Shown piece after piece: positions 12,988-20,910 of a stretch of DNA of 24,322 nucleotides (position 1 is its first letter; every line of letters starts with the position of its first letter). The stretch comes from Elusimicrobia bacterium RIFCSPLOWO2_12_FULL_59_9. GTDB lineage: Bacteria; Elusimicrobiota; Elusimicrobia; O2-12-FULL-59-9. The stretch is from assembly GCA_001800185.1 (NCBI GenBank), contig MGUX01000129.1, positions 1 to 24,322 on the forward strand, given 5' to 3'. The notes beneath the pieces are model-generated. The model saw nothing but the letters and a program-made list of their open reading frames with translations. It had not been told where the DNA came from and made no database searches. A program made the position numbers and the translations under genes.

Positions 12988-15900
12988 TCACCTCTGCACC
13001 GCCGCCTTGAAGGTTTTGCGCTCGCCGTCTTTCTCGATAAAAACAAAATAGACGCCGCTGGCGGCTTTTTCGCCCGAATGATTGCGGCCGCTCCAGGAAG
13101 CGATGCCGGAGGCGTTGGATTGAAGCTCCTCCACCAACTCTCCCGCCACGGTATAGATGCGGATGCGCGCGCCGGCCGGGAGGTCGGCGAATTTCATTTC
13201 GCCGTGGCCCAACGAAGGGCGCAGGGGATTTGGAAAAATTTTTGGATTTAGGACCGTTTGCGCCGGGCTCGACTGCATGACTTGAAAAAGCGAGAAATGA
13301 TCGGTTCGTCCCGTGACCTTGTTCTGAGCGGGGTCCGGGATGGAGACCAAGGGAACCCATAGGCTCCCGCCGGCGTCGTAGCGGGCCAAAATCAGCTTGT
13401 TTTCATCCAGGCCGGCGACGTCGGCGTCCCGGTAGGAGACGGAAAGGGTCGCTATCTGGGCGGGTTGAAGCGGCTTGTCCGCCGTGATTTCGATGCCGAC
13501 GCGGGTGCCCTGAAGCCGGCCGGCGGCGGAAGGCGCGCTCGGAAAATCGGACGGAATCTGCAGCATCACCGTCGCCGTTTCCGCAAAAGCGCCGGGAGGC
13601 AGGCTGAGCTCGATTCTGCCCGTCGGCGGGACGAAGGTGACCGAGCCGGAACCGCCCGAATTGACGACGGTTTGCGTTGACAATTGCCGTTGGGTGACGG
13701 TGGACAGCGTGATTCCGGAAGCGCTCAATTCGCCGCCGCCGTTTAAGGCGCCCACCGTCATAAAATAGGTGCCTCCCCCCGTCAGATTGCTGAAGGTTGC
13801 GCTGGTCCAGGATACCGTCTGGGCGGTGGCGGCGCTGCCGGACTTCCATATTTCGGCGCGGTAGGTGGTGATTCCGGCCGGGTTGGTGTTGGCGGCCCAG
13901 GAAACGGTGACCGAGGTGAAATGAACCTCAACCAAGGCGAAGCTCGTCGGCGGCGCGGCCAGAGTGTAGGCGGTCGCCGCCGTGGACAGAAGCCCTTCGC
14001 CGCTGGAGTTGACGACCGAGACCACACCGCTGTAGGCCGCGTTGGTTGAAAGCTTGACCAAGGCAAGCGAGTTTGCGGCGACGGCGATAGCCGCCCCGCC
14101 GGTGGATGGATAAAAATTGTAGCGGATGGCGCCGCTGACGCTGTTCCAAGTCCAGGTGATGGAGGAGACTCCTTGGGCCGCTGCGGCGAAGGCCGCCGGC
14201 GCGTTGGAAAAAGTGGCGGCCGTCAGGGGACCCGCCGGCGCGCTGAGAATTTCGTCCCCGTTGGCGGGCCTCACGCTCAAATAATAAGTGGCGGCGGTGG
14301 AAAGCCCGGTGAAAGTCGCGCTGGTCACGGAAACGGTTTGCGTGGTCGTGGAGCCCCCAATCTGCCATATTTCGGCGCGGTAAGTGGTGGTTCCGGCCGG
14401 GTTGGTGTTGGCGGCCCAAACGACGGTCATGGAGGTGAAGTGAACTCCCGTCAAGGCGAAGCCGGTCGGCGTCGCGGCCAAAGTGTAGGCGGCGGCGAGA
14501 GGAGAGGTTGAGACCAAAGACGTGAAAAATACGACGACGCGACGGGAGTAGGCCGTGTTGGTGGAGAGCCCGGTTTCGGTCCAGGCAAGGGTGTTGGGGG
14601 GCAGGTCGCCGGAAATGTTCCCTCCTGTAGTGGACACGACGCGGAAACCGTCCTTGTCGGTGACGTCGGGCCAGCTCCAGGTGATGCTGGAGACGCCTAA
14701 GGCCGCCGCGCTGAGGGAGGCGGGCGTCGACAAACCCGGCGTGGCGGTGGAAATCACCGGACTTGCGGCGGTCAAAACGCCGTTGCCGTTGAGGGCGCGG
14801 ACGGAAAGAAAATAGGTGGTCCTGGAGGAAAGTCCGGTGAAGGCCGCGCTGGTCACGGAAACCATTTGGGTGGTGGTGGAGCCCCCAGCCTGCCACATCT
14901 CGGCGCGGTAAGTGGTGGTTCCGGCGGGATTGGTATTGGCGGCCCAGGAGACGGTGATGGAGGCGATATGGACTCCGGCCAAGGCCAAGCCGGTGGGGGG
15001 AGCCGCCAGGGTATAGGCGGTCGCCGAAGGGGAAAGTGAAATCGCCGAGGCGGCGAAGGCGGCGGCGCGACGGGAGTAGGCCGTGTTGGTGGAAAGTCCG
15101 GTTTCGGTCCAGGAAAGGGTGTCGGGAGGCAGGTCGCCGGAGAGGTTTCCCCCGGTGGAGGACAGCACGCGAAAGCCCTCCTCGTCATTGACGTTGGGCC
15201 AGATCCAGGTGATCGAGGAAACTCCCAAAGCTGCCGTGCTCAGGGAGACGGGGGCCGCCAAAGCCAGAGTCGTCGTTGATATGGCTCCCGAATCGGTCAA
15301 AGCGCCGTCGCTGTTGACGGCGCGGAGGGCGATAAAATAGGTGGTCCCGGAGGAAAGACCGGTGAAAGCCGCGCTGGCAACGGAGACCGTCTGAGTGGTG
15401 GTGGAGCCTCCGGCTTGCCAGATTTCGGCGCGATAAGTGGTGGTTCCTGCGGGGTTGGTGTTGGCGGCCCAGGAGACGGTGATGGAGGCGATATGGACTC
15501 CGGCCAAGGCCAAGCCGGTGGGGGGAGCCGCCAGGGTATAGGCGGTCGCCGAAGGGGAAAGTGAAATCGCCGAGGCGGCGAAGGCGGCGGCGCGACGGGA
15601 GTAGGCCGTGTTGGTGGAAAGTCCGGTTTCGGTCCAGGAAAGGGTGTCGGGAGGCAGGTCGCCGGAGAGGTTTCCGCCGGTGGAAGTCAGCACACGGAAG
15701 CCCTCCTCGTTATTGACGTTGGGCCAGCTCCAGGTGATCGAGGAAACTCCCAGAGCCGCCGCGCTCAGAGAAACAGGGGCTACCAAGCCCAAGGTTGAGG
15801 TGGAAATCTCCAAGTCCGAAGCGGTCAAGATGCCGTCTCCGTTGAGAGCCCCCACCGTCAGAAAATAGGTCGTTCCCGGCGTGAGACCGGTGAAAGTCGC

Positions 15901-17781
15901 GCTGGTGAGGGAGACCGTTTGGGTGGTGGTGGCGCCCCCGGTTTTCCATATTTCGGCGCGGTACGTGGTGGTTCCGGCGGGGTTGGTGTTGGCGGCCCAG
16001 GCAACGGTGATGGAGGAAATATGCACTTCAACCAGGGCGAAGCTCGTCGGAGGCGCGGCCAAGGTGTAGACCGTCGTCGCCTGAGAAAGGGAGCTTTCGG
16101 CGCTGTTATTGACGCCGGACACCCGCAGCCCATAGGCCGTGTTGGTGGAAAGCGCGGCCACGATGGTGTCCGTAGAATTGACGCTGTCCAAAAAAGTTGA
16201 GGAAGTGGCTGAATATACGTTGTAGCTCAAAGCGCCGCTCGATACGCTCCAAGACCAGGCGATCGAAGAGATTCCCAGCGCCGAGCCCGAAACGCCCGAC
16301 GGGACATCGGGCGCGACAGCCTTGGCGGCGTTGGCGCGGCCTGAGCCCAGCATGCCTTCAAAGCCGGGATTGAAGTTGTCGATATTGTCCGCGGCGGCCA
16401 ATATCCGGTCGCGAATCTTGGCGCTGGAAAACTCCGGATAGCGCGAGGCGACCAAGCCCGCGATGCCGGCCACGATCGGGGTGGCGAAGGAGGTGCCCGA
16501 GGCGTAGGCGTAGCCGTTATTCAAGCTGGTGGTGATGATGGCCAGACCCGGAGCGGCGATATCCACCCAGGAACCGTAATTGGAAGCGCTGATTTTTTTG
16601 TCGGTTCTATCCGTCGCCGCGACGGCCACCACGTTGGTATAAGCGGCCGGATAGCTCCCTCCTGGGGGGGAGGGGTCGGGGTTGCTGGTGCTTTCGTTTC
16701 CCGCGGCGGCGATAAGCAAAGCCCCCTTGCCGTCCGCGTAATCCACGGCGTTTTTTAGGGTGATGGATTGGGGACCCCCTATCGACATACTGATGATCTT
16801 GGCCCCGTTGTCGGCGGCGTAGCGAAGACCATCCGCCAAAAAGGATGTGAATATGCTCCCGGTGGAATCGGCGACTTTAACCGGCATCAGGGTAACCTTC
16901 CACATAACCCCCGCCGCGCCCTGGCCGTTGTTTCCCATGGCGCCGATGACGCCGGCCACGTTGGTCCCATGCCCGGCGGCGCTCCCGTCCGGGTTGCCGT
17001 TAACGTCATAGCCGCTGTCGTCATCGGGGTTGTTGTCGCCATCGCCGAAATCCCAGCCGCGCAGGTCGTCGATTTTGCCGTTGCCGTCGTTGTCCGCGCC
17101 GTCCACCGCGTCGTCGTTGGTCCAGATATTGGCCGCGAGGTCGACGTGGCTCCATGACGCGCCGCTGTCGAGAATGGCGATGATCACGGCGGTCGTGCCC
17201 GTCGTGGTGTCCCAAGCGGCGGCGGCATCGATGTCGGCGCCCGGCGTGCCCGTGGCCGGATCGCTGGAGACCTGGGTGACGGCGAACCCGGTCTGGCCGG
17301 TGTTTCGAAGGTGCCACTGCTGCGAAAAAAGGGAGTCGTTGGGCAGGGCCAAGAGCCGGTACAAATAATTGGGCTCGGCGTATTCCACGTCCGGGTCGGC
17401 GGCAAAAAGGGCGGCGAGATTCTCGATGTCGGCTCCTTCGGGAAACTTGACGAGAGCGGTTCCATCAAAACCGGCGGAAGTCGGCGTCTTTCCGGAAAGG
17501 GACTGCGTCCGCCAGGCGGATTGTTGGGAGTTGGGAAAGAGAAGCTTTATCTCCCTTGCTCCCGTCTCGCTCAAAAGACGGTCCAGGCTGCTTGGCAAGC
17601 CGCCGGCGGACTGGGGATTGAATTTGCCCGGAAGATTGGAAGGAAATTTCCTGAATTTGACGATGAGCTCGCCCGGCCGGTGGGGCGGCGCTTTCGACCA
17701 GGCGATTGGGGCGTGCAGGGACGATATCAAGCCTGCCAGGGCGAAAACCAGCGGCCATCTCCGGAAGACGGCAACTTTCAT
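12988..17781 (-). CDS. Secreted subtilisin-family (S8) protease with ten FN3-like domains and a C-terminal sorting-like domain
   Basis: A 1597-residue exported protease. Signal peptide to about residue 29. Prodomain-like region GELIVKF...DVEYAEPNYLYR (38-142). Catalytic triad D205 (IAILDSGAS), H271 (GHGTNVAGVIGA) and S431 (SGTSFATPIVAGIAGL), with oxyanion N362 (AAAGNES). An aspartate-rich, probably calcium-binding loop lies at about 222-262. From about 495 to 1365 come five A-B pairs of FN3-like domains of about 174 residues each (GVSSITWSWPNV type and ITVSWAANTNPAG type). Next is a ZU5-like region (SLPPGAFAETATVMLQIP) at about 1375-1500. The last domain, from about 1511, reads FPNPLRPS...GEKAASGVYFVF and resembles T9SS or FlgD-like sorting domains. 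A GGGGAG sits right against the ATG. The neighbouring PorV-like gene fits a surface-delivery role. Confidence 0.92.
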   Translation of the reverse strand: MKVAVFRRWPLVFALAGLISSLHAPIAWSKAPPHRPGELIVKFRKFPSNLPGKFNPQSAGGLPSSLDRLLSETGAREIKLLFPNSQQSAWRTQSLSGKTPTSAGFDGTALVKFPEGADIENLAALFAADPDVEYAEPNYLYRLLALPNDSLFSQQWHLRNTGQTGFAVTQVSSDPATGTPGADIDAAAAWDTTTGTTAVIIAILDSGASWSHVDLAANIWTNDDAVDGADNDGNGKIDDLRGWDFGDGDNNPDDDSGYDVNGNPDGSAAGHGTNVAGVIGAMGNNGQGAAGVMWKVTLMPVKVADSTGSIFTSFLADGLRYAADNGAKIISMSIGGPQSITLKNAVDYADGKGALLIAAAGNESTSNPDPSPPGGSYPAAYTNVVAVAATDRTDKKISASNYGSWVDIAAPGLAIITTSLNNGYAYASGTSFATPIVAGIAGLVASRYPEFSSAKIRDRILAAADNIDNFNPGFEGMLGSGRANAAKAVAPDVPSGVSGSALGISSIAWSWSVSSGALSYNVYSATSSTFLDSVNSTDTIVAALSTNTAYGLRVSGVNNSAESSLSQATTVYTLAAPPTSFALVEVHISSITVAWAANTNPAGTTTYRAEIWKTGGATTTQTVSLTSATFTGLTPGTTYFLTVGALNGDGILTASDLEISTSTLGLVAPVSLSAAALGVSSITWSWPNVNNEEGFRVLTSTGGNLSGDLPPDTLSWTETGLSTNTAYSRRAAAFAASAISLSPSATAYTLAAPPTGLALAGVHIASITVSWAANTNPAGTTTYRAEIWQAGGSTTTQTVSVASAAFTGLSSGTTYFIALRAVNSDGALTDSGAISTTTLALAAPVSLSTAALGVSSITWIWPNVNDEEGFRVLSSTGGNLSGDLPPDTLSWTETGLSTNTAYSRRAAAFAASAISLSPSATAYTLAAPPTGLALAGVHIASITVSWAANTNPAGTTTYRAEMWQAGGSTTTQMVSVTSAAFTGLSSRTTYFLSVRALNGNGVLTAASPVISTATPGLSTPASLSAAALGVSSITWSWPDVTDKDGFRVVSTTGGNISGDLPPNTLAWTETGLSTNTAYSRRVVVFFTSLVSTSPLAAAYTLAATPTGFALTGVHFTSMTVVWAANTNPAGTTTYRAEIWQIGGSTTTQTVSVTSATFTGLSTAATYYLSVRPANGDEILSAPAGPLTAATFSNAPAAFAAAAQGVSSITWTWNSVSGAIRYNFYPSTGGAAIAVAANSLALVKLSTNAAYSGVVSVVNSSGEGLLSTAATAYTLAAPPTSFALVEVHFTSVTVSWAANTNPAGITTYRAEIWKSGSAATAQTVSWTSATFSNLTGGGTYFMTVGALNGGGELSASGITLSTVTQRQLSTQTVVNSGGSGSVTFVPPTGRIELSLPPGAFAETATVMLQIPSDFPSAPSAAGRLQGTRVGIEITADKPLQPAQIATLSVSYRDADVAGLDENKLILARYDAGGSLWVPLVSIPDPAQNKVTGRTDHFSLFQVMQSSPAQTVLNPKIFPNPLRPSLGHGEMKFADLPAGARIRIYTVAGELVEELQSNASGIASWSGRNHSGEKAASGVYFVFIEKDGERKTFKAAVQR
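14936..15150 (-). repeat. FN3-encoding direct repeat, 215 bp, copy A
   Basis: By eye identical to 15461-15675, an offset of 525 bases (175 codons). It encodes parts of two adjacent FN3-like domains in the subtilase. Flanking domain pairs are clearly related but diverged, so this pair was duplicated or gene-converted recently. Confidence 0.85.
15461..15675 (-). repeat. FN3-encoding direct repeat, 215 bp, copy B
   Basis: Second copy of the segment at 14936-15150. The identity breaks at a G versus C difference at 15676 and 15151, and at the other end at a G versus A difference just before TTGGCGGCCC. Confidence 0.85.
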
Positions 17782-17837
17782 CTCCCCATCATGCCAATTT
17801 GCGGCCAGGCAAACAACAACCGATTGTCCTTAGGCCC

Positions 17838-18431
17838 CTAGAACAGGTTCACCGGCTCCAAGGGCAGGTCGTCTTCACGGGCCAAGGGGTCTGTGACTTG
17901 CGCGTCCGGCCCCGCGGGCTCTATCTTGGTGTCGCTCAACCATGCTTTGCCGGGGCCGCTCAATCGAAGGCCGTAGACGATGCGCTGGGCGTTCTTGGGC
18001 ACGTCGAGAACGATTTCAACGCCCCGCCAGTCGGAATCGCCCTTGAGAAGGCGCCCGGCGTCGTCCATGAAGTCCGAGGTCAGTATGTTGTTGTTGGGGC
18101 CGATGACCCACATCCACAGCCCCACTTGGTAGGCTACGCTCTTGAACTTGAGCTGCGCGGCGTAGCGAAGTCGCTTGCCCCGGTACTCATCGGCCCGAAA
18201 AGTCTGCGCCAGCACGCCCCTGGAGGATGCGTCCAGCGGAAGATTTTTGGAGCGCAGATGCCCGGTCGGTTTTCCCGACCGGGTCACGGAAGGGTCCAGA
18301 CCCGCTTCGAATTTGGATTTGGCGGCGCCGATCATCTCCCAGCCACCCGGCAGAGGTTTGAGTTCTGCTGCTTCGCTGAGGCGGCCGGCCAGACAAAGGG
18401 CCAGCGCCATATATTTAGCCGTCTTCTTCAT
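17838..18431 (-). CDS. Exported protein of unknown function, paralog of the 18448-19074 product
   Basis: A 197-residue protein with an N-terminal signal peptide (MKKTAKYMALALCLAG..SEA). Its body shares a pattern with the upstream neighbour: GW near the N-terminus, D-x-SV-x-R-x-GKP, QTFRADEYRGKRLRYAA, then DSDWRGVEIVLDVPKNAQ. This resembles the jelly-roll-like effector or carbohydrate-binding domain I know from some AraC-type regulators and exported proteins; that is recognition from memory, not a search result. Both paralogs also end alike, here LPLEPVNLF. A Shine-Dalgarno GGAGGT lies 3 bases before the ATG. It follows its paralog by 16 bases and precedes the subtilase by 56. Function is unknown; a sensor or ligand-binding role at the surface is a guess. 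Confidence 0.82.
   Translation of the reverse strand: MKKTAKYMALALCLAGRLSEAAELKPLPGGWEMIGAAKSKFEAGLDPSVTRSGKPTGHLRSKNLPLDASSRGVLAQTFRADEYRGKRLRYAAQLKFKSVAYQVGLWMWVIGPNNNILTSDFMDDAGRLLKGDSDWRGVEIVLDVPKNAQRIVYGLRLSGPGKAWLSDTKIEPAGPDAQVTDPLAREDDLPLEPVNLF
18261..18283. other. Perfect 9-bp inverted repeat inside a coding region
   Basis: CCCGGTCGG and CCGACCGGG are separated by a 5-base loop (TTTTC). It lies in the 197-residue exported-protein gene, covering the codons for TRSGKPTG. The paralog has no such perfect hairpin at the matching codons. It may be only codon coincidence, or an RNA structure within the operon message. Confidence 0.5.
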
Positions 18432-18447
18432 GGGACCTCCGTATATT

Positions 18448-19074
18448 TCAGAGCGGATTGACGGGCGCTTCCGGCAGAGAGGCCTCGTCGCTCGTCAAAG
18501 GGGTTTCATCGTCCACCGCTTCAAAGCTCATGCCGTTGGCCCAAACGGCGCCGTTTCCATAGAGAGACATGCCGAAGGTGATGGCGCCCGAGTTCTTGGG
18601 AACGTCCACGACGACCTCGGCCCGGCGCCAGTCGCCGTCGCCGTCCCCGCATTGGTTGCCCTTGTCGATGGCGAAGCTCAGCGGATTGCCGCCGCTGGAG
18701 TCGTACCAATCCCTGTGCTTGATGGAGCCGTCCACCCGCAGCCAGAGATAGGCGGCGACGTCTATTTTCGCGCAAGACATGTAGGCCGAGTATCGGATGC
18801 GCTTGCCCTTGTATTTATCGGCGCGGATGGTTTGGTAGAGAATGCCGAACCTTCCCTGGTTGGGCTCGAAGGGTTTCGGCACCAGAGGCCGGATGCTGAC
18901 GCCGGGCTTTCCTTCCCTCTGAACGGATGAGTCCACTTTGACCTCGTACTCGCCGGAGGGATTGTGAAACCCCCAGCCTTTCGGCACTTTGGCGTCAAAC
19001 GCCTGCCCATAGGCGGATCCGCAAGCCAGGGCCAAAAAAATTGCCAGGCTACGCTTCGCATGATTTGTTTTCAT
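18448..19074 (-). CDS. Exported protein of unknown function, first of a paralogous pair
   Basis: A 208-residue protein beginning MKTNHAKRSLAIFLALACGS, a clear signal peptide ending near AYGQA. The body carries DSSVQREGKPG, YQTIRADKYKGKRIRYSAYM and DWRRAEVVVDVPKNSGAITF, matching the downstream paralog in the same order. The C-terminus reads LPEAPVNPL. I chose ATG 19074, not the more distal start at 19104, because its ATGA overlaps the anti-sigma stop and GGAGG lies 9 bases upstream. Translation is thus coupled to the anti-sigma gene, which implies a role in the sigma-controlled system. The activity is unknown. Confidence 0.85.
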   Translation of the reverse strand: MKTNHAKRSLAIFLALACGSAYGQAFDAKVPKGWGFHNPSGEYEVKVDSSVQREGKPGVSIRPLVPKPFEPNQGRFGILYQTIRADKYKGKRIRYSAYMSCAKIDVAAYLWLRVDGSIKHRDWYDSSGGNPLSFAIDKGNQCGDGDGDWRRAEVVVDVPKNSGAITFGMSLYGNGAVWANGMSFEAVDDETPLTSDEASLPEAPVNPL

Positions 19075-19529
19075 TCGGGTGCGCCTCCGATTTCCCTGGC
19101 CCATGCCAGGGCGATTTTCTCAGGCGCTCTGCGCCTGGTCAAGCTCCACTCCGCCATCGCCGGGGCCGCCGCCTCCTCCAGCCCCAGCGGCGCGCGTTTT
19201 TCCGCGGCCGCCCGGGCCGCGCTCATTTTCCTCGCCGGCAAATACAGGGCCGCCGCCAGCGCGGCCGCCGCGCCCGCCCAAATCAGCGTCCGGACCCACC
19301 CAAACCGGGCCGCCGGCTGAAAGGCAGGCTCCTCAACCGCGAGTTCGGCGGGCAGCTCCGCAGGAGGATACTGGCTTTTAAACAAAGTCCAGGCTTGTTG
19401 AAGCGCTTCGGCTTCGGCCCGGCACGGTCCGCAGCCCGCCAGGTGCGCCTCGATTTCAGCCGCGGGAATCGCCGCCGGCTCGCCGTCTTGGAAGGCCGGC
19501 AGGCTCTCTTTAATTTCTTTGCAATCCAT
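19071..19529 (-). CDS. Zinc-finger anti-sigma factor, single membrane segment
   Basis: Holds the partner ECF sigma factor inactive at the membrane. The 152-residue protein has an N-terminal ZAS-type motif: C3, then H29-x3-C33-x2-C36 (HLAGCGPC). One membrane segment lies at about 81-98 (TLIWAGAAAALAAALYLP), followed by an extracytoplasmic tail of about 50 residues. I start at ATG 19529, preceded by a purine-rich GAGGGTGG. A GTG two codons upstream is the alternative. It overlaps the sigma gene by 20 bases, and its own stop overlaps the next start as ATGA. Confidence 0.9.
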   Translation of the reverse strand: MDCKEIKESLPAFQDGEPAAIPAAEIEAHLAGCGPCRAEAEALQQAWTLFKSQYPPAELPAELAVEEPAFQPAARFGWVRTLIWAGAAAALAAALYLPARKMSAARAAAEKRAPLGLEEAAAPAMAEWSLTRRRAPEKIALAWAREIGGAPE

Positions 19530-20034
19530 TTCCACCCTCTTTTTTTTCCAGCATCGGCGACAGAATCTCCTTGAGCCTGCGCCGCGCCCGGCACACGCGC
19601 ATTCTTACGGCCTCCACCGGGCAGTCCAGGATATGCGCGATGTCTTCATAATAAAGGTCCTGCTCCATCTGCAGGCAGAGCAGCCGCCGGTCGTCCTCTG
19701 GAAGGCGCGCCAGGGCGCGCGCCACCTGGGAGCGCAGCTCCTCGCGCAAAGCGGCGCCGTCCGGCTCGGCCTGCTCAGCGTCGAAGAGTTCGGCGGAGTC
19801 CAGAGATTGAGGCAGGGCGCGTTTCCCGTCGCCGTAGGCCAGGCAGGTGTTGTAGGCGATTCGATACAGCCACGTGGAAGGCTTGGACTCTCCCCTGAAG
19901 GAATCCTTGGCCTTGAAGGCCTTGACGAATGTTTCCTGCGCGGCATCCATGGCCTTTTCCGGATTTCTCAGAAGGCGCAGCGCCAACTGAAAAACGCCTC
20001 CTTTCTGCTGCCGGTAGAGCGTCTCGAAATCCAT
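19510..20034 (-). CDS. ECF (sigma-70 family, RpoE-like) sigma factor
   Basis: Directs RNA polymerase to stress- or surface-related promoters. The 174-residue protein has region 2 at about residues 5-75 (LYRQQKGGVFQLALRLL, DAAQETFVKAFKA, FRGESKPSTWLYRIAYN) and region 4 at about 108-158 (LARLPEDDRRLLCLQM, YYEDIAHILDCPVEAVRMRV, CRARRRLKE). The spacing is that of the ECF group. It is followed by the overlapping anti-sigma gene, then by the exported paralogs, subtilase and barrel protein, which are its likely targets. The 67-base space upstream contains GGTTGTTAC, a possible but unproven ECF-type -35 for autoregulation. Confidence 0.95.
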   Translation of the reverse strand: MDFETLYRQQKGGVFQLALRLLRNPEKAMDAAQETFVKAFKAKDSFRGESKPSTWLYRIAYNTCLAYGDGKRALPQSLDSAELFDAEQAEPDGAALREELRSQVARALARLPEDDRRLLCLQMEQDLYYEDIAHILDCPVEAVRMRVCRARRRLKEILSPMLEKKEGGNGLQRN

Positions 20035-20101
20035 GTTCGGGTTAGGGCATGTTTTCCAAGCCCTATGATTAGATGGAGAAAGGCGAAATTTGTAACAACC
20101 T

Positions 20102-20824
20102 TTAAGGCAGAGTTGCGGCCGCGAGGTCGTCGAAAGCGGTTTGGGCGTCGGCTTTGGTCCAAAGCCCCACCCGGCCGGCTTCGGGGAAGGTTGAGTCTTG
20201 GGCCTCCAGCAGAGTCTTGCCGTCGAAAAGGCACTCTATCCGCCGTCCCCGCATTTGAATTTGGAGCTCATGCCAGCCCGGAAGGATATTGAGCTGCGCG
20301 CTCTTAAGCAGCTTTCGCTTGCCGCGGACCACTTTGTAAAGGCAGAGGTTGTCCTCCAGCGGGTTGGCGCGGGCGATGTAGTAATTGCGGGAGTCTTGGT
20401 AGCGCCACAGGACGCCTCCGCCCTGTTCCTCCCCGCCGGCCAAGGCCTTGAGCCGGACCGACAGCTCCAGGTTTTTGTAGGAGGAGTCTTTGACGAAGGC
20501 GAGGTTGAAAAAGTCCCCCGAACCCTTGCTGCGTTGAACGAGGACCTTAACCCCGGAAGGGGCATCTTCCACGGTTTGGATGGACCAGGAGCCGGCGGCG
20601 GCGCTTATATAAGGAGGAAGAAGATCCGCCGCCGCGTCCTCAAAAGACCAAGTCTTGAGGTTTTCTTTGACGGCGGTCGCGGCAGCCGCGCCGGTTGACG
20701 TTTGTATGCTTCCGCCTGTTTCGGCGCCGCGGTCGGCCGCCTGGCGACAGGCTGAAAATCCGCACAGGAGCATGAGTGCCGCGACAAGAGACCGGCCGAA
20801 AGATATATTTTTTCCCCTGGCCAC
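20102..20824 (-). CDS. Probable lipoprotein with a DUF1080/lamin-G-like jelly-roll domain
   Basis: A 240-residue exported protein. The N-terminal segment SLVAALMLLCGFSAC resembles a lipoprotein signal with Cys near residue 26; the lipobox is imperfect (F at -3). The body matches the DUF1080 (3-keto-disaccharide hydrolase-like, concanavalin-type) pattern: GGGVLWRYQDSRNYYIARAN, NLCLYKVVRGKRKLLKSA, then FDGKTLLEAQDSTF and GRVGLWTKADAQTAFDDL. This suggests carbohydrate or surface binding; hydrolase activity cannot be claimed. The start is GTG 20824, 6 bases after a TAGAAT box. It lies 67 bases upstream of the sigma gene on the same strand, so it may head that transcription unit. Confidence 0.82.
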   Translation of the reverse strand: MARGKNISFGRSLVAALMLLCGFSACRQAADRGAETGGSIQTSTGAAAATAVKENLKTWSFEDAAADLLPPYISAAAGSWSIQTVEDAPSGVKVLVQRSKGSGDFFNLAFVKDSSYKNLELSVRLKALAGGEEQGGGVLWRYQDSRNYYIARANPLEDNLCLYKVVRGKRKLLKSAQLNILPGWHELQIQMRGRRIECLFDGKTLLEAQDSTFPEAGRVGLWTKADAQTAFDDLAAATLP

Positions 20825-20830
20825 GTTTAA

Positions 20831-20836
20831 ATTCTA
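20831..20836 (-). promoter_or_regulatory. Putative -10 box (TAGAAT) of the lipoprotein/sigma unit, leaderless arrangement
   Basis: On the minus strand TAGAAT is followed by TTAAAC and then the GTG start. There is no room for a Shine-Dalgarno between a predicted transcript start and the GTG. It lies back to back with the transporter promoter. Confidence 0.45.
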
Positions 20837-20897
20837 TAAATTTTCAAGCCTCGCGTGCTGCGGTAGTCGTCCCTGCGTCTTTGCTCAGGCCTTTGTG

Positions 20898-20903
20898 TAT
20901 AAT
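20898..20903 (+). promoter_or_regulatory. Putative -10 box (TATAAT) of the APC transporter gene, leaderless arrangement
   Basis: Perfect TATAAT followed by 7 bases and the ATG at 20911. A -35 element is not evident. A leaderless transcript is expected from the spacing. Confidence 0.5.
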
Positions 20904-20910
20904 ATGACCC

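Noticed and set aside
12917..13360. N-terminal extension of the PorV-like frame by 148 codons
   Set aside because: It runs backwards through the end of the subtilase gene in another frame and has the composition of a shadow frame. The protein must start at or after 12916.
13700..16300. Regular direct repeats as a possible CRISPR array
   Set aside because: The repeats are in frame, hundreds of bases long, and encode FN3-like domains; there are no short uniform repeats with unique spacers.
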